DNA of 64,000 bases from Lysobacter enzymogenes (GCF_900106525.1 NZ_FNOG01000003.1:631987-695986); one strand, 5' to 3'. Shown: positions 47,999 to 59,046, counted from the first letter of the stretch. The notes: a model not told the origin generated them from the sequence alone. A program made the numbers and translations.

Positions 47999-50935
47999 GT
48001 GACCAACGACCCGAGCCAACCCGCCGCCGGCAACCCGTACAAGGCCAGCTTGCTGCTGCCGGCGACCGAATTCCCGATGCGCGGCGACCTGCCCAAGCGC
48101 GAGCCGGAGACCCTGGCGCGCTGGGAAAGCGAAGGCCTGTATCAGCGGATTCGCGAGAAGGTGAAGGACCGCGAGCGCAGCTTCGTGCTCCACGACGGCC
48201 CGCCGTACGCCAACGGCGAGATCCACATCGGCCATGCGCTCAACAAGGTGCTCAAGGACATCGTGGTCAAGTCCAAGCTGCTGTCCGGCTTCGACGCGCC
48301 CTACGTGCCGGGCTGGGACTGCCACGGCCTGCCGATCGAGACCAAGGTCGAGAAGACCTACGGCAAGGTCGGCGAGAAGCTCGACGCGGCCCAGTTCCGC
48401 GCCAAGTGCCGCGAGTACGCCGCCACCCAGATCGACCTGCAGCGCCGCGACTTCAAGCGCCTGGGCGTGATCGGCGATTGGGAGAATCCGTACCTGACCA
48501 TGGATTTCCGCTACGAGGCGGACATCATGCGGTCGCTGGCCAAGATCGTCGAACGCGGCCATCTGGTGCGCGGCTCCAAGCCGGTGCACTGGTGCTTCGA
48601 CTGCGGCTCGGCCCTGGCCGAGGCGGAGATCGAGTACCACGACAAGGAATCGACCCAGATCTACGTGCGTTATCCGGTGCTCGACCGCAAGCGCGTGTTC
48701 GACGTGTTCGGGATCGAGGACGACGGCAGCCCGCTGTCGGTGCCGATCTGGACGACCACGCCGTGGACGCTGCCGGCGAGCCTGGCGGTGTCGATGGGCC
48801 CGCAGGTCGAGTATTCGCTGGTGCGGATCGAGCCGGGCGAAGAGGCTTTGTTCAAGGAGCCGGGCCAGCGTCCGGAATACCTGCTGATCGCCAGCGAACT
48901 GGTCAGCGCGGTGTTGGCCGCGATCACCCAGGCCGATGCGCTCAAGCAGGGCCACAGCGTGGAAACCCGCGACTGGTCCGCGCATCCGGGCGAGGCCTTC
49001 GAAGGCCTGCGCCTGCGCCATCCGTTCTACGCCGACCGCGAAATCCCGGTGCTGCTGGGCGACCACGTCACCACCGACGCCGGCACCGGCGCGGTGCATA
49101 CCGCGCCCGGCCACGGCCAGGAGGACTACGCGGTCTCGCTCAAGTACGGCCTGATCGCGCGCTACAACGCCGCCCAGATCAACCCGGTCGACGCGCGCGG
49201 CCTGTACCTGCCGTCGACGCCGGCGGCGGGCGAGCACGTGCTGGCCGGCAAGCACATCTTCAAGAGCGACGAGCTGCTGCTGCAGATCCTGCGCGAGAAC
49301 GGCGCGCTGCTGGCGCGCGGCAGGATCAAGCACAGCTATCCGCACTGCTGGCGGCACAAGACGCCGGTGGTGTTCCGCGCCACCCCGCAGTGGTTCATCT
49401 CGATGGAGCAGGCCGGGCTGCGCCGCGATGCGCTGGCCGCGATCCCGGGCGTGACCTGGATCCCGGGCTGGGGCGAGTCGCGCATCTACAACATGATCGA
49501 GAGCCGTCCGGACTGGACGATTTCGCGCCAGCGCTACTGGGGCGTGCCGATCGCGCTGTTCTTCCATCGCGAGACCGGCCAGCCGCATGCGCGCACGGTC
49601 GAGATCATGCGCCAGGTCGCCGACGCGGTGGAGCGCGAGGGCGTGGACGCGTGGTACGCGATGACCGCCGAGCAGTTGCTGGGCGATGAGGCCGGCGACT
49701 ACGAGAAGGTCACCGACATCCTCGATGTCTGGTTCGACTCCGGCGCCAGCCACGAATGCGTGCTCGCGCAGCGTCCGCAAGACGGCCTGCGCAAGCCGGC
49801 CGACCTGTACCTGGAAGGCTCCGACCAGCACCGCGGCTGGTTCCACAGCGCGCTGCTGACCGGCGTGGCGATGGACGGCGTGGCGCCGTACCGGCAGGTG
49901 CTGACCCACGGCTTCACCGTCGACGAGCAGGGCAAGAAGCAGTCCAAGTCGCTCGGCAACGTGGTGGTGCCGCAGAAGGTCATCGACGCGATGGGCGCGG
50001 ACGTGCTGCGCCTGTGGGTGGCCTCGACCGACTTCAGCGCTGAGATGTCGGTGTCGGACAAGATCCTCAAGCAGAACGCCGACGTCTACCGCCGCATCCG
50101 CAACACCGCGCGGTTCCTGCTCGGCAATCTCAGCGGCTTCGACCCGGCGCGCGATTCGGTGGCGCTGGCGGACATGGTCGCGCTCGACCGCTGGATCGTG
50201 CATCGCGCCAGCGACGTGCAGGACCGCATCGTCGCGGCGTACGAGCGCTACGACTTCGCCGAGATCGTGCAGCTGCTGTCGAACTTCTGCAGCGTCGATC
50301 TGGGCTCGCTGTACCTGGACGTGACCAAGGACCGGCTGTACACCATGCGCGAGGATTCGCGCGGCCGCCGTTCGGCGCAGAGCGCGATGTACCGCATCGC
50401 CGAAGCGTTCGTGCGCTGGATCGCGCCGGTGCTGGCGTTCACCGCCGACGAGATGTGGCGTCACCTGCCGGCCAACACCGAGAACGGCGCGCGCGAAGAC
50501 AATGTGCTGTTCGCCACCTGGTACGACGGCCTGGCGCCGCTGCCGGCGGACGCGGCGCTGTCGGACGAGGACTTCAAGCGCCTGCTGGAGTTGCGCGAGA
50601 ACGTCACCCGCGCGCTCGAGCCGATGCGCGCGGCCGGCGAGATCGGTGCGGCGCTGGAAGCGGAGATCACCCTGCGTTGTGGCGTCGCCGACCAGAATTG
50701 GCTGGCGCCGCTGACCGACGAGCTGCGTTTCCTGTTCATCAGCGGCGACGTCGACGTGGTGGCCGACGACGGCATCCAGGACATCGCCGTGCTGGCCGCG
50801 CCGACGAGCAAGCGCAAGTGCGTGCGTTGCTGGCACTACCGCGCCGACGTCGGTTCCGATTCGAAGCATCCCGAGCTGTGCGGACGCTGCGTCAGCAACG
50901 TCGAAGGCCCGGGCGAAGACCGGCGCTGGTTCTGA
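47999..50935 (+). CDS. ileS: Isoleucyl-tRNA synthetase
   Basis: 978 aa from a GTG at 47999. Class I motifs: HIGH type [16 protein letters not shown], editing-domain [17 protein letters not shown] type KKQSKSLGN, and a C-terminal zinc site [21 protein letters not shown]. The length is typical of the bacterial zinc-containing form. In the ribF-ileS-lspA-ispH string. Confidence 0.98.
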   Translation: MTNDPSQPAAGNPYKASLLLPATEFPMRGDLPKREPETLARWESEGLYQRIREKVKDRERSFVLHDGPPYANGEIHIGHALNKVLKDIVVKSKLLSGFDAPYVPGWDCHGLPIETKVEKTYGKVGEKLDAAQFRAKCREYAATQIDLQRRDFKRLGVIGDWENPYLTMDFRYEADIMRSLAKIVERGHLVRGSKPVHWCFDCGSALAEAEIEYHDKESTQIYVRYPVLDRKRVFDVFGIEDDGSPLSVPIWTTTPWTLPASLAVSMGPQVEYSLVRIEPGEEALFKEPGQRPEYLLIASELVSAVLAAITQADALKQGHSVETRDWSAHPGEAFEGLRLRHPFYADREIPVLLGDHVTTDAGTGAVHTAPGHGQEDYAVSLKYGLIARYNAAQINPVDARGLYLPSTPAAGEHVLAGKHIFKSDELLLQILRENGALLARGRIKHSYPHCWRHKTPVVFRATPQWFISMEQAGLRRDALAAIPGVTWIPGWGESRIYNMIESRPDWTISRQRYWGVPIALFFHRETGQPHARTVEIMRQVADAVEREGVDAWYAMTAEQLLGDEAGDYEKVTDILDVWFDSGASHECVLAQRPQDGLRKPADLYLEGSDQHRGWFHSALLTGVAMDGVAPYRQVLTHGFTVDEQGKKQSKSLGNVVVPQKVIDAMGADVLRLWVASTDFSAEMSVSDKILKQNADVYRRIRNTARFLLGNLSGFDPARDSVALADMVALDRWIVHRASDVQDRIVAAYERYDFAEIVQLLSNFCSVDLGSLYLDVTKDRLYTMREDSRGRRSAQSAMYRIAEAFVRWIAPVLAFTADEMWRHLPANTENGAREDNVLFATWYDGLAPLPADAALSDEDFKRLLELRENVTRALEPMRAAGEIGAALEAEITLRCGVADQNWLAPLTDELRFLFISGDVDVVADDGIQDIAVLAAPTSKRKCVRCWHYRADVGSDSKHPELCGRCVSNVEGPGEDRRWF

Positions 50936-51001
50936 TGCGGCCGCGGCGCGCAGTGCGCGCCGCGGCGCTTTTCCAATCCCGAAATCCCAATTGCGAACCT
51001 A

Positions 51002-51523
51002 ATGACTAGCCCCCCCGCCAAAAACGCGCTGCCCTGGCTGATCGTCTCGATCGCGGTGATCGCGCTCGACCAGTGGAGCAAGAACTGGGTGCTGGCCTCG
51101 CTGCCCGAGTACACCCCGGTGGTGGTGATCGAAGGCTTCTGGAACTGGTACCGCAGCTACAACACCGGCGCGGCCTTCAGCTTCCTCAGCGACGCCGGCG
51201 GCTGGCAGAAGTATTTCTTCCTGGTCCTGGCGGTCGGCATCAGCGGCCTGCTGGCGCGCTGGCTGGCGCGCACGCCGCGCGGCGACTGGAAGACCGCGCT
51301 GCCGTACGCGCTGGTGATCGGCGGCGCGATCGGCAACGTGATCGACCGGCTCATGCACGGCCACGTGGTCGATTTCATCCAGTGGTACTGGCGCACCTTC
51401 TACTGGCCCTCGTTCAACATCGCCGACGCGGCCATCGTCGCCGGCGCCATCGGCATCGCCGCGTTCGGGCTGTTCAGCAAGCCCGAGGCCGAACGGCGCG
51501 AGCCCGGTACGGGCAAGGGCTAG
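51002..51523 (+). CDS. lspA: Lipoprotein signal peptidase
   Basis: 173 aa, four helices. Aspartyl protease motifs: [16 protein letters not shown] and [11 protein letters not shown] with the two catalytic Asp; the N-terminal [10 protein letters not shown] is also conserved. It cleaves prolipoprotein signal peptides, relevant to the several lipoproteins in this window. 66 bases after ileS. Confidence 0.97.
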   Translation: MTSPPAKNALPWLIVSIAVIALDQWSKNWVLASLPEYTPVVVIEGFWNWYRSYNTGAAFSFLSDAGGWQKYFFLVLAVGISGLLARWLARTPRGDWKTALPYALVIGGAIGNVIDRLMHGHVVDFIQWYWRTFYWPSFNIADAAIVAGAIGIAAFGLFSKPEAERREPGTGKG

Positions 51524-51538
51524 GAGTACAATCGCCCC

Positions 51539-52489
51539 ATGGACGTCCTGCTCGCCAATCCCCGCGGCTTCTGCGCCGGCGTCGACCGCGCCATCGAGAT
51601 CGTCAAGCGCGCGATCGAAACCCTCGGCGCGCCGATCTACGTGCGCCACGAAGTCGTGCACAACCGCTTCGTCGTCGACGACCTCAAGCACCGCGGCGCG
51701 GTGTTCGTCGAGGAACTCGACGAAGTGCCCGACGGCGCCACCGTGATCTTCAGCGCCCACGGCGTGTCCAAGGCGGTACGCGCGGAAGCCGAGCGGCGCG
51801 GGCTCAAGGTGTTCGACGCGACCTGCCCGCTGGTGACCAAGGTCCATCTGGAAGTCTCGCGCCACTGCCGCGCCGGGCGCGACGTGGTGCTGATCGGCCA
51901 CGAAGGCCACCCCGAAGTCGAAGGCACGATGGGGCAGTGGAAGCGCGAAGCCGGTTCGGGCCGCATCTACCTGGTCGAGGACGCCGACGACGTCGCCGCG
52001 TTGCAGGTCGACCAGCCGCAGAACCTGGCCTACACCACCCAGACCACGCTCTCGGTCGACGACACCCGCAGCGTGATCGAAGCCTTGCGCGCCAAGTTCC
52101 CGGCGGTGCAGGGGCCGAAGAACGACGACATCTGCTACGCCACCCAGAACCGCCAGGATTCGGTGCGCGAACTGGCCGCGCGCTGCGATCTGGTGCTGGT
52201 GGTCGGCTCGCCGAACAGCTCCAACTCCAACCGCCTGCGCGAGTTGGCCGAGCGCGAAGGCGTGGCCGCGTACCTGATCGACGGCGCGGTCGAGATCGAC
52301 CCGCGCTGGGTCGAAGGCCGCAGCCGCATCGGCATCACCGCCGGCGCCTCGGCCCCGGAAGTGCTGGTGCGCGGCGTGATCGAGCGCCTGCGCGAACTCG
52401 GCGCGCAGCACGTGGCCGAACTCGACGGCGAGGAGGAGAACATGGTGTTCGCCTTGCCGAAGGAGTTGCGGTTGCAGTTGATCGTTTGA
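51539..52489 (+). CDS. ispH: 4-hydroxy-3-methylbut-2-enyl diphosphate reductase IspH
   Basis: 316 aa, last step of the MEP isoprenoid pathway. The three [4Fe-4S] Cys are in [24 protein letters not shown] and [11 protein letters not shown]; the [14 protein letters not shown] loop has substrate residues. TACAAT at 51527-51532 lies seven bases before the ATG, so a promoter there would make a leaderless message. GGAG at 51523-51526 is rather far from the ATG. Confidence 0.97.
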   Translation: MDVLLANPRGFCAGVDRAIEIVKRAIETLGAPIYVRHEVVHNRFVVDDLKHRGAVFVEELDEVPDGATVIFSAHGVSKAVRAEAERRGLKVFDATCPLVTKVHLEVSRHCRAGRDVVLIGHEGHPEVEGTMGQWKREAGSGRIYLVEDADDVAALQVDQPQNLAYTTQTTLSVDDTRSVIEALRAKFPAVQGPKNDDICYATQNRQDSVRELAARCDLVLVVGSPNSSNSNRLRELAEREGVAAYLIDGAVEIDPRWVEGRSRIGITAGASAPEVLVRGVIERLRELGAQHVAELDGEEENMVFALPKELRLQLIV

Positions 52490-52603
52490 GCCGCGGGACG
52501 GTCGGATGTCCCGACCGTCCATGTTCCGCCGTCCGCATTGCCGCCTGGATGATCGTCGTCGATACGATCGCTTCGGCTTGCTTGGTCGCCTGCGCCATGC
52601 ATT

Positions 52604-52640
52604 CGCCCGCGCCGCGCTCGCTGCGAGCGCGGCGCGGGCG
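52604..52640. terminator. 17-bp hairpin between convergent ispH and autotransporter genes
   Basis: Perfect 17-bp GC-rich stem (52604-52620 with 52624-52640) with a three-base loop. No long T tract on either side; probably acts as a bidirectional terminator or RNA end-stabiliser. Confidence 0.6.
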
Positions 52641-52643
52641 CTT

Positions 52644-55094
52644 TCACCAGCGGTAGCCGATGCTGAGGTCGGCGCTATGCGCTTCGACCCGGCCGGCATG
52701 CTGGTAGTCGTAACCGATTGCCAGTTCCAGTCCGCCTTCGCGGCTGGCCTTGAAACCCAGGCGGGCCTGGCCGCGGTCGGGCGAGGCCGACAGTCCGTCG
52801 ATCCGGCTCCAGGCATCGGGCGTGCCCGCCAGCGCCATTTCGCCGAAAGCCGTGGTGTCTCCGCTGTCGTGCAGCCAGCGCAGTTCGGCGGCCGGTGCGA
52901 AACGCCAGGCGCCTTCGCCGTATTGGCCGCTCCAGCGCAGGCCAGCGCCGACGGTGGTGCGATCCAGGCGCTGCGCGCGCGCGACCAGATCCAGGTCCTG
53001 CGCGCCGCGCTCGCGGAAGCCGTCGCTGTTCAAGCGCACATGCTCGGCGCTGAGCAGCGGCTGTAGGGTCGAGGCGCCCACGGCGAAGTTCAGTCCGGCC
53101 TCCGCATACAATGCGGTACGGTCGCTGTCGTATTCGGCGTGGGTCTGGCGACGGATCGAGCCGACCGAAATCTCGCGATCGACCTTGTTCTTGGCGCGGG
53201 CGAAATCCAGGACACCGCGGACGTAAGCGCGTTCGTTCTGGAACGCCGAGTACAGGCTCGCGCTCTTGATCTCCGATTTGGCGCGATCGGGACCTTCGAA
53301 ATCCAGCGTGTTGCGACCGGTGCCGAGGCTGCCGCCGAGCAGCCAGCGCTCGCCCAGCCACGAGTCTGCGCCGAAGGTCGCGCCGCTCGCGCTGAGGTCG
53401 TAGCCGCGTGCGTTGCCATCGCCGTCGTATCGGGCGTCGGCATCGCGCGCCTGCAGCCACACACCGCTGCGACCGTCCTCGCGCGAGTTCAGGCCGCTGA
53501 GGTGGCGCGCGATTGCCGAGGTCGCGCCGCCGAGATTGCCGAGTGCGGCGCCGGCGAGGCTGGCGTGAGCTTCGCCGGTCATCGTGTCCAGGCCGGCCAT
53601 GGCCTGAGCTGCGCTGAGTGTGGTCATCTCGTCGACCACGGTCTTCATGTCGTCGCTGAGCGCACCCGAATCGCTGGCGCCGTCGATGTTGCGGGCGAGC
53701 TGGCACTGATTGAAGCCGGTGCAGACATCGGCAAAGCGGGTGCGGCTGCGAAGAATGTCGAGGTAAACGTGGTTGCTGTCGTAGGCCAGGTGCAGGTTGA
53801 GGAACGGCAGGTCCTGGGTCAGCGCGGCGAACTCGCCGGTCACCCCCTGGGCGGCGTTGATCAGGGTATAGCGTGCGCTGTTGGCGTACTGCCCCGGGAC
53901 TTTGCGGATGTCCACGGTGCCGCCGAGCAGGATCGCGCGGCCCTGGGTCTGGATCAGGTCGACGCTGGTGGGCGTCAGCGCGGCCGACAGCGTCGCGCCG
54001 TTGCGATGGGTGTAGTCGCCGACCAGAAAAATCGCGCTCGTCGACGGCGGTAGGTTGGGGTCGTTGATCGCCAAGGTACCGTAGTTGTCCAAGTCGACGG
54101 CGCGCCCGATGCTGCCGAACAACAGCGCGCCGGGACGAATGAGCACCGAACCGTCGGTGTTGGCCGACAGACGGACCCTCCCGGACTCGGCCACGACGGT
54201 GCCGGTGAAACGCTCGCCTCGACCGAGGATATAGTCGAGCAGGCTCAAATCGAACCCGTCGCTGCTGCCCGCGGCGACTTGCACCTGGCCGGCGCCGTAG
54301 ATCTGCGAGGCATGGCCGCTGCCCTCGAAGCGAAGCACCGCATTGGCGGCGACTTGGGCCGGCCCGGTCAGTTCGCGGGCGATCAGGGTGCCGGAGTCGA
54401 CGGACCAGTAGGACGATGAGGACGAGAGCAGGCGCAAGGTGCCGGCGCCGCTCTTGGTCGCATAGGCGGTGATGACGGCGCCGTCGAACGCAGCGTCGGT
54501 CGCCTGCGCGAACTCCACCCGTTGACCAGCGACTCTGCCGCGAATCGAATCGGCATTGCCGACCACCGAGCCTGAACTGATCGACAGGCCGTCGTAGCTG
54601 TTCTTGCCGGTCAGAATGAGCGTTCCGTTGCCGCCGACCGTCAGCCGGCCGCCGGAAATCGCAGCGTCGATGCGCGCGGAGCCCGAGGCGACGTCGATGA
54701 TGGTGCCGAGCGGATCGGCCGAGGTCAGGCGCAGGCTGCCGCCGCCGTTCGAGCCCAGCGTCGTCGCCGATTGCAGCCTGAGCCCGCCGATGGCCTGTTC
54801 GCCGACGATGTCGACCGTGGCCGGACCGCTGAACACGGCCACTGCGCCGGACTGCCAGGCCTGGTTGGTCGCGCCGGTTGCGGTCCAGTTACGGCCCGAG
54901 CTGTCCCATACGCCGTTGCCGCCATCGACGACGCCGTTGTCGTACTTGCCCGGATCTGCGCCATCCCAGGACAACTGCTGCGCCGAGGCGGCTTGCGGCA
55001 ACGCAAGCGCCGCGCTCAACAGCAGGGCGGCGTGGAGTGCGTGATCTATCGCGCGGGCCAGGTGGGTCGGGCGGGGTGAGGGGATAACTGCCAT
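52644..55094 (-). CDS. Autotransporter (type Va) with beta-barrel domain
   Basis: 816 aa. Signal peptide (about 1-38, ending AASAQ), a beta-helical passenger with autotransporter-associated repeat type segments (GTLILTGKNSYDGLSISSG) and a C-terminal barrel of about 280 residues starting near SGVWLQARDADARYDGD and ending SIGYRW, the aromatic terminus needed for Bam insertion. CTGFNQC is the only Cys pair. The passenger's function is not recognised; no protease triad is visible. Confidence 0.92.
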   Translation of the reverse strand: MAVIPSPRPTHLARAIDHALHAALLLSAALALPQAASAQQLSWDGADPGKYDNGVVDGGNGVWDSSGRNWTATGATNQAWQSGAVAVFSGPATVDIVGEQAIGGLRLQSATTLGSNGGGSLRLTSADPLGTIIDVASGSARIDAAISGGRLTVGGNGTLILTGKNSYDGLSISSGSVVGNADSIRGRVAGQRVEFAQATDAAFDGAVITAYATKSGAGTLRLLSSSSSYWSVDSGTLIARELTGPAQVAANAVLRFEGSGHASQIYGAGQVQVAAGSSDGFDLSLLDYILGRGERFTGTVVAESGRVRLSANTDGSVLIRPGALLFGSIGRAVDLDNYGTLAINDPNLPPSTSAIFLVGDYTHRNGATLSAALTPTSVDLIQTQGRAILLGGTVDIRKVPGQYANSARYTLINAAQGVTGEFAALTQDLPFLNLHLAYDSNHVYLDILRSRTRFADVCTGFNQCQLARNIDGASDSGALSDDMKTVVDEMTTLSAAQAMAGLDTMTGEAHASLAGAALGNLGGATSAIARHLSGLNSREDGRSGVWLQARDADARYDGDGNARGYDLSASGATFGADSWLGERWLLGGSLGTGRNTLDFEGPDRAKSEIKSASLYSAFQNERAYVRGVLDFARAKNKVDREISVGSIRRQTHAEYDSDRTALYAEAGLNFAVGASTLQPLLSAEHVRLNSDGFRERGAQDLDLVARAQRLDRTTVGAGLRWSGQYGEGAWRFAPAAELRWLHDSGDTTAFGEMALAGTPDAWSRIDGLSASPDRGQARLGFKASREGGLELAIGYDYQHAGRVEAHSADLSIGYRW

Positions 55095-55695
55095 TCCTTT
55101 GATCCTTGGTAATGCTTGGTGATCGTGTCGGCGCGATGTTGAACGCGGCGCCGGTCGCTTCTATGGAGGCTAAGGACGGCGGCGTCCATGCGCCCCGGCA
55201 ATGGTAGCGGAGGCGGCAACGGTTCGTGCGGCCGAGCCATGATCGCGCAAGCCGGATGCGTAGGTTGAGACGGTGCGACGCGCTCGACAGACCGTAAATC
55301 CGTCTGCCGCCATCGTCGATGCGCGTATCCGAAGCGCGCGCATCCACCGAGCCGACAACAGTGCGCGCAGCGATGCGCACCAGCGCACCTCTTTACCCGA
55401 TGCCGGACGGTCGGGCCGGTACGCGCCGCGTACCTCTGCTGCGCGGCGAATCCGATTGTGCTCAGGCGGTCGCGAACCAGCGGTTCCCACCGAAGCCGAA
55501 ACAGCAGAGGGGATCGATGCGATCGCAGCGGCGTCGGGGCTGTCGGATCGCAGGCATGCGTTCGCTCTTTCGGGAGCGCACACAGCCCGAGCGCGAGTAC
55601 AGCGCGACGCAGCGAGTCGGAGCGCGCACGACCGGAGATGCGTGGCGGCGGCCGGACCCGAAACCCGGCCGCTGCACGTTAGATGGTCGAAACGC
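55095..55695. other. Intergenic region upstream of the autotransporter
   Basis: 601 bases; contains upstream sequence of the autotransporter gene but no clear promoter or repeat. Frames are arginine-rich shadows. Confidence 0.45.
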
Positions 55696-57300
55696 TCAGC
55701 GCCCCGGCAAGATCTTGCAGGCCGGATCGTTCATGCGCGCGTCCACCAGGCCGTACGTCGCCGGCGCGCTGCCGAGCTTGCTGACGTTGGCGAAGCCGAA
55801 GCCGCGCACGTCGCCGGTGACGGCGAAGGCGTCGACGCGATACGCCGCCGGCGCCGGCCCGCCGGCGCTGAGCGCGCGCCCGGCCGGTTGGCCCTGCGGC
55901 TGCACCGAGCGCAGCCGCCCCTTCGCCAGCAGGCCCTGGCCGCTGCCGCCGATGCCGCTGTCGATGGTCGCGAACCAGCCGCTTTCGCTGAAACCGATCC
56001 AACGGCCCGGGTTGACCGGGTCGGCCAGGCAATAGGTGGTCGCCGCGACCCGCGCCAGGCCGATGCGGTTTTCCTCGCTGAGCCACGCGGCCACCACCAT
56101 GCGGCCGCCGCCGGGCACGGCGAGGTCGATGAAGTAGTCGTCGTTGCCGCCGAAGTCGATCGGCGCGACCGCGAAGGTGGTATCGACCGAACCGTCCGGG
56201 TTGACCCGCTGCAGGCGGCCGGGCTTGGGCGCGGCGCCGGCGAGGTTGCCGACCACCAGCACGCGGCCGTCGGACTGCGGCGCCAGGCGGCCGGAGATGT
56301 CCAGGTCGGGGCGGTGGTAAGTGGTATCGAGGCGGCCGTCGGCGTTGTGACGCAGCAAGGTGCCGCGCACGCCGCTGCCGGCCACGATCGGATGGCTGGA
56401 CAGGAACTTGCCGTCGGTCTGCAACACCAGCCCCTGCGCGCCGGCGTTGAGGCCGGTGATGCGGTCGACGGTGCTGCCGTTGTTGCCGAAGCCAGGATCG
56501 GGGCGGCCGTCGGCGAGATAACGCGCGATCAGGTTCCAGCGCCCGCCGCCGCCGGCGACGACGATCTTGCCGTCGCTCTGCAGCAGCACATGCTGGGCGC
56601 CGGCGCCCAGCGCCTGTTCGGGATGCGGCGTCACCACCACGCCCTTGCGGCCGAAGCCCGGATCCAGGCTGCCGTCGCTGCGGTAGCGCGCCAACACCAC
56701 CGCGTCCTGGCCGGTATCGGCGTCGAAGCGCTTGCCCGCGGCGACGATGCGGCCGTCGGCTTGCTGCGCCAGGCCGTAGAACTCGTCCAGGCCGCCGACA
56801 TCGAGCGTCTGCACGCCGTCGCGCGAGAAGCGGCGGTCGGGCTTGCCGTCGGCGAGGAAACGCAGCAGCAGGGCATCGCCCTTGTTGCCGCCGGCGACCA
56901 GGATGCGGCCGTCGGCCTGCACCGCCAGCGCGCGGCAGGCAGCCGGCTTGGCGTCGGAGCGCAGCTTGATCCGCACTTCGCCGCCGTTGCCGAAGCCGGC
57001 ATCGAGCTTGCCGTCGGCGCCGAAGCGCAGCAGCCGGCAATGCAGGTAATCGCGGTGCAGCGGATCCTCGCCGCCGCCTTCGCCGATGGTGAGGATCTTG
57101 CCGTCGGCCTGGATGGCCACGGCGCGGACGAAATCGTCGTTGACCGGGAAATCGGTGACGACCAGGCCGCGGCGGCCGAAGGCCGGGTCGAGCGCGCCGT
57201 CGGGCAGCTTGGCCAGCGCCGACGGCGCGAGCGCGGCGAGCGACAGACCGCAGGCGATGGCGAACGGCAGCGTGCGCGGGATTAGGGACGAACGGATCAT
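55696..57300 (-). CDS. Delta-60 repeat beta-propeller-like protein, secreted
   Basis: 534 aa. Signal peptide (about 1-30), then about seven delta-60 repeats of roughly 50-60 residues with the pattern QADGKILTIGE / LLRFGADGKLDAGFGNGGEV and PDPGFGN. The repeats end near residue 400 and a 130-residue C-terminal domain follows with a Cys at each end (TTYCLADP and DPACKILPGR), possibly forming a disulphide. ATG 57300 follows AGGAG by six bases. Function unknown. Confidence 0.88.
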   Translation of the reverse strand: MIRSSLIPRTLPFAIACGLSLAALAPSALAKLPDGALDPAFGRRGLVVTDFPVNDDFVRAVAIQADGKILTIGEGGGEDPLHRDYLHCRLLRFGADGKLDAGFGNGGEVRIKLRSDAKPAACRALAVQADGRILVAGGNKGDALLLRFLADGKPDRRFSRDGVQTLDVGGLDEFYGLAQQADGRIVAAGKRFDADTGQDAVVLARYRSDGSLDPGFGRKGVVVTPHPEQALGAGAQHVLLQSDGKIVVAGGGGRWNLIARYLADGRPDPGFGNNGSTVDRITGLNAGAQGLVLQTDGKFLSSHPIVAGSGVRGTLLRHNADGRLDTTYHRPDLDISGRLAPQSDGRVLVVGNLAGAAPKPGRLQRVNPDGSVDTTFAVAPIDFGGNDDYFIDLAVPGGGRMVVAAWLSEENRIGLARVAATTYCLADPVNPGRWIGFSESGWFATIDSGIGGSGQGLLAKGRLRSVQPQGQPAGRALSAGGPAPAAYRVDAFAVTGDVRGFGFANVSKLGSAPATYGLVDARMNDPACKILPGR

Positions 57301-57690
57301 GGGGGCTCCTGCTGCGAGAGATGGGCAGCGGTCGGCGGCCCCCTGCATCCCCGACCGCGCGGCGAGACTCGGCCATCGCCCCGGCGCGCGCAACCGGATC
57401 CGGCCGCAAAACTGCACATTCGGGTGGGGCAATGTGCCGAAGCGGCAAGGCGGTCGCGGAACCGGCGTGCCCGCCGAAGCGCCCCTGCGCGGGCATGGGC
57501 GCGACGTGGCGTGACCGCTTAAGCGCTGTGGCCCGGGGCAGGACAGGCGAGCGCCGGATCCGATGCGGGCGGCAGGCGGGCAGGGCCTGCCACGGTTGGG
57601 TCCGAGCCGTTTGACAACGTTGTCAATTTTGCGCGAGATTGGCCCGTTGCTTCAGTCGCGCACGATTGGCCACGAACAAAGGACGGCACC
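57301..57690. other. Divergent intergenic region with operator
   Basis: 390 bases between the delta-60 protein and GH16-like lipoprotein genes. Besides the palindrome at 57611-57626 I see nothing specific. Confidence 0.45.
57611..57626. promoter_or_regulatory. LacI-family type operator palindrome
   Basis: TTGACAACGTTGTCAA is a perfect 16-base palindrome with a central CG, the form bound by LacI/GalR-family sugar repressors. It lies 65 bases before the GH16-like gene. TTGACA within it could also be a -35 element, so repressor binding would cover the promoter. No repressor gene is in the window. Confidence 0.65.
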
Positions 57691-58695
57691 ATGGGACGGC
57701 AGCGTATTTTTCTAGTCAGCGTTCTCGCAGCCGCGGCGGCCGCCGCCGGCTGCGCGGCGAAAACCGAAACCGAAACCGCCAGCGACAAGACCGCGGCGGC
57801 CGCGCCCGCCGAGGCGGCCGCGCCGGCCGCGGCGCAGGCGCCGGTGTTCTTCGACGATTTCAGCTACCCCGACCTGGCCGCGTTCCAGGCCAACGGCTGG
57901 AAGGTGCGGACCGAAACCGGCCATCCCGGCATCAAGGGCGCGGCCTGGTCGGCCGAGGGCGTGTCCTTCCACGCCGACATCGCCGACACCCAGGGCGGCG
58001 CGGTGCGGATGAGCTCGGTCACCAACGGCAAGGCCGACAAGACCCGCCAGACCCAGTTCTGCCACGCGCGCAAATACCGCGAAGGCACCTACGCCGCGCG
58101 CATCTTCTTCCGCGACCAGCCCAGCTACGGCCCGGACGGCGACGAAGTCATCCAGACCTTCTACGCCATCAGCCCGCTCAAGGCGCCGATGGACAAGAAC
58201 TACAGCGAGACCGACTTCGAATACCTGCCCAACGGCGGCTGGGGCGAAAACGCCAAGCCGGCGATGTGGACCACCACCTGGGACACCTTCCAGCTGGAGC
58301 CGTGGACCAAGGTCAACGAGTTCTCGCGCACGGAAGGCAGCTACGCCGGCTGGCACACGCTGGTGCTGACCGTCGCCGACAAGAAGGTGAGCTACTACGT
58401 CGACGGCAAGCCGTTCTCGGTGCACAGCAGCGCCGTGTACCCGGAAGACTTCATGTCGATCAACTTCAACCTGTGGTTCATGCCCAAGGGCGCGGACGGA
58501 TCGCTGGGCCCGGTGGATTCGCCGGAGCTGCGCGAGTACCAGGAAGACATCGACTGGGTGTTCTTCCAGGAGGGCACGGCCCTGGCCACCGCCGACGTGG
58601 AAGCGCAGGTGGCGGCGCTGCGCGGCAAGAAGCTGGCGCATGTCGATACCGTGAAAGAACAGAACCCGCCGCTGGCGTCGCCGTGCGGGCTTTGA
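57691..58695 (+). CDS. GH16-like (laminarinase-type fold) lipoprotein
   Basis: 334 aa. The lipobox AAAAGC (Cys near 21) and an Ala-rich linker precede a concanavalin-type domain. SETDFEYLPNGGWG contains ExDxE (E-T-D-F-E), the catalytic triad of GH16 beta-glucanases, followed by TTTWDTFQ and WHTLVLTVADKKVSYYVDGK typical of the fold. Likely acts on beta-glucans at the outer membrane. RBS AAAGGA. The upstream LacI-type palindrome suggests sugar-responsive control. Activity is an inference. Confidence 0.83.
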   Translation: MGRQRIFLVSVLAAAAAAAGCAAKTETETASDKTAAAAPAEAAAPAAAQAPVFFDDFSYPDLAAFQANGWKVRTETGHPGIKGAAWSAEGVSFHADIADTQGGAVRMSSVTNGKADKTRQTQFCHARKYREGTYAARIFFRDQPSYGPDGDEVIQTFYAISPLKAPMDKNYSETDFEYLPNGGWGENAKPAMWTTTWDTFQLEPWTKVNEFSRTEGSYAGWHTLVLTVADKKVSYYVDGKPFSVHSSAVYPEDFMSINFNLWFMPKGADGSLGPVDSPELREYQEDIDWVFFQEGTALATADVEAQVAALRGKKLAHVDTVKEQNPPLASPCGL

Positions 58696-58882
58696 TCGGC
58701 GCCGGGGCGCGCGCTGCGATTCAGGCGTGCCCGAGCCTGGCTGCGGCGTGCGCTGCCGGCCCGGCGCGGCCCGCGCCCGTGGCGCACCCGTAGCGCGCCG
58801 CGGCAGGCCCAACGCCGGGCGCGGCGGCGAATACCGCCACGACGCCCGGCGCGATCGGGTGCCGCCGGCGCAGGCCCCAGAA

Positions 58883-58912
58883 TTGACCGCTCAGGCCCCG
58901 GCCGCCTAGAAT
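58883..58912 (+). promoter_or_regulatory. Sigma-70 promoter of tRNA-Thr
   Basis: TTGACC (58883-58888) and TAGAAT (58907-58912) with an 18-base spacer. Transcription would start four to five bases before the mature tRNA. Confidence 0.78.
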
Positions 58913-58922
58913 TGCCGTCCTC

Positions 58923-58998
58923 GCCGGAATAGCTCAGTTGGTAGAGCGGCGCATTCGTAATGCGTAGGTCGCAGGTTCGACTCCTGTTTCCGGCACCA
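58923..58998 (+). tRNA. tRNA-Thr, anticodon CGT
   Basis: 76 bases including an encoded CCA end. Acceptor stem GCCGGAA/TTCCGGC, D-loop AGCTCAGTTGGTAGAGC, anticodon CGT at 58956-58958 (position 34-36) and T-arm GCAGGTTCGACTCCTG. Reads ACG codons. Confidence 0.97.
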
Positions 58999-59013
58999 GA
59001 GATATCGATACGA

Positions 59014-59046
59014 GAACGCCCGGCCTGCGCCGGGCGTTCTTGTTTT
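59014..59046 (+). terminator. Terminator of tRNA-Thr
   Basis: 11-bp perfect stem (59014-59024 with 59029-59039, loop CTGC) followed by TTGTTTT. Confidence 0.92.

Noticed and set aside
46895-50869. 1324-codon minus-strand frame opposite ribF and ileS
   Set aside because: Antisense shadow produced by GC3 bias; ribF and ileS are unambiguous on the plus strand.
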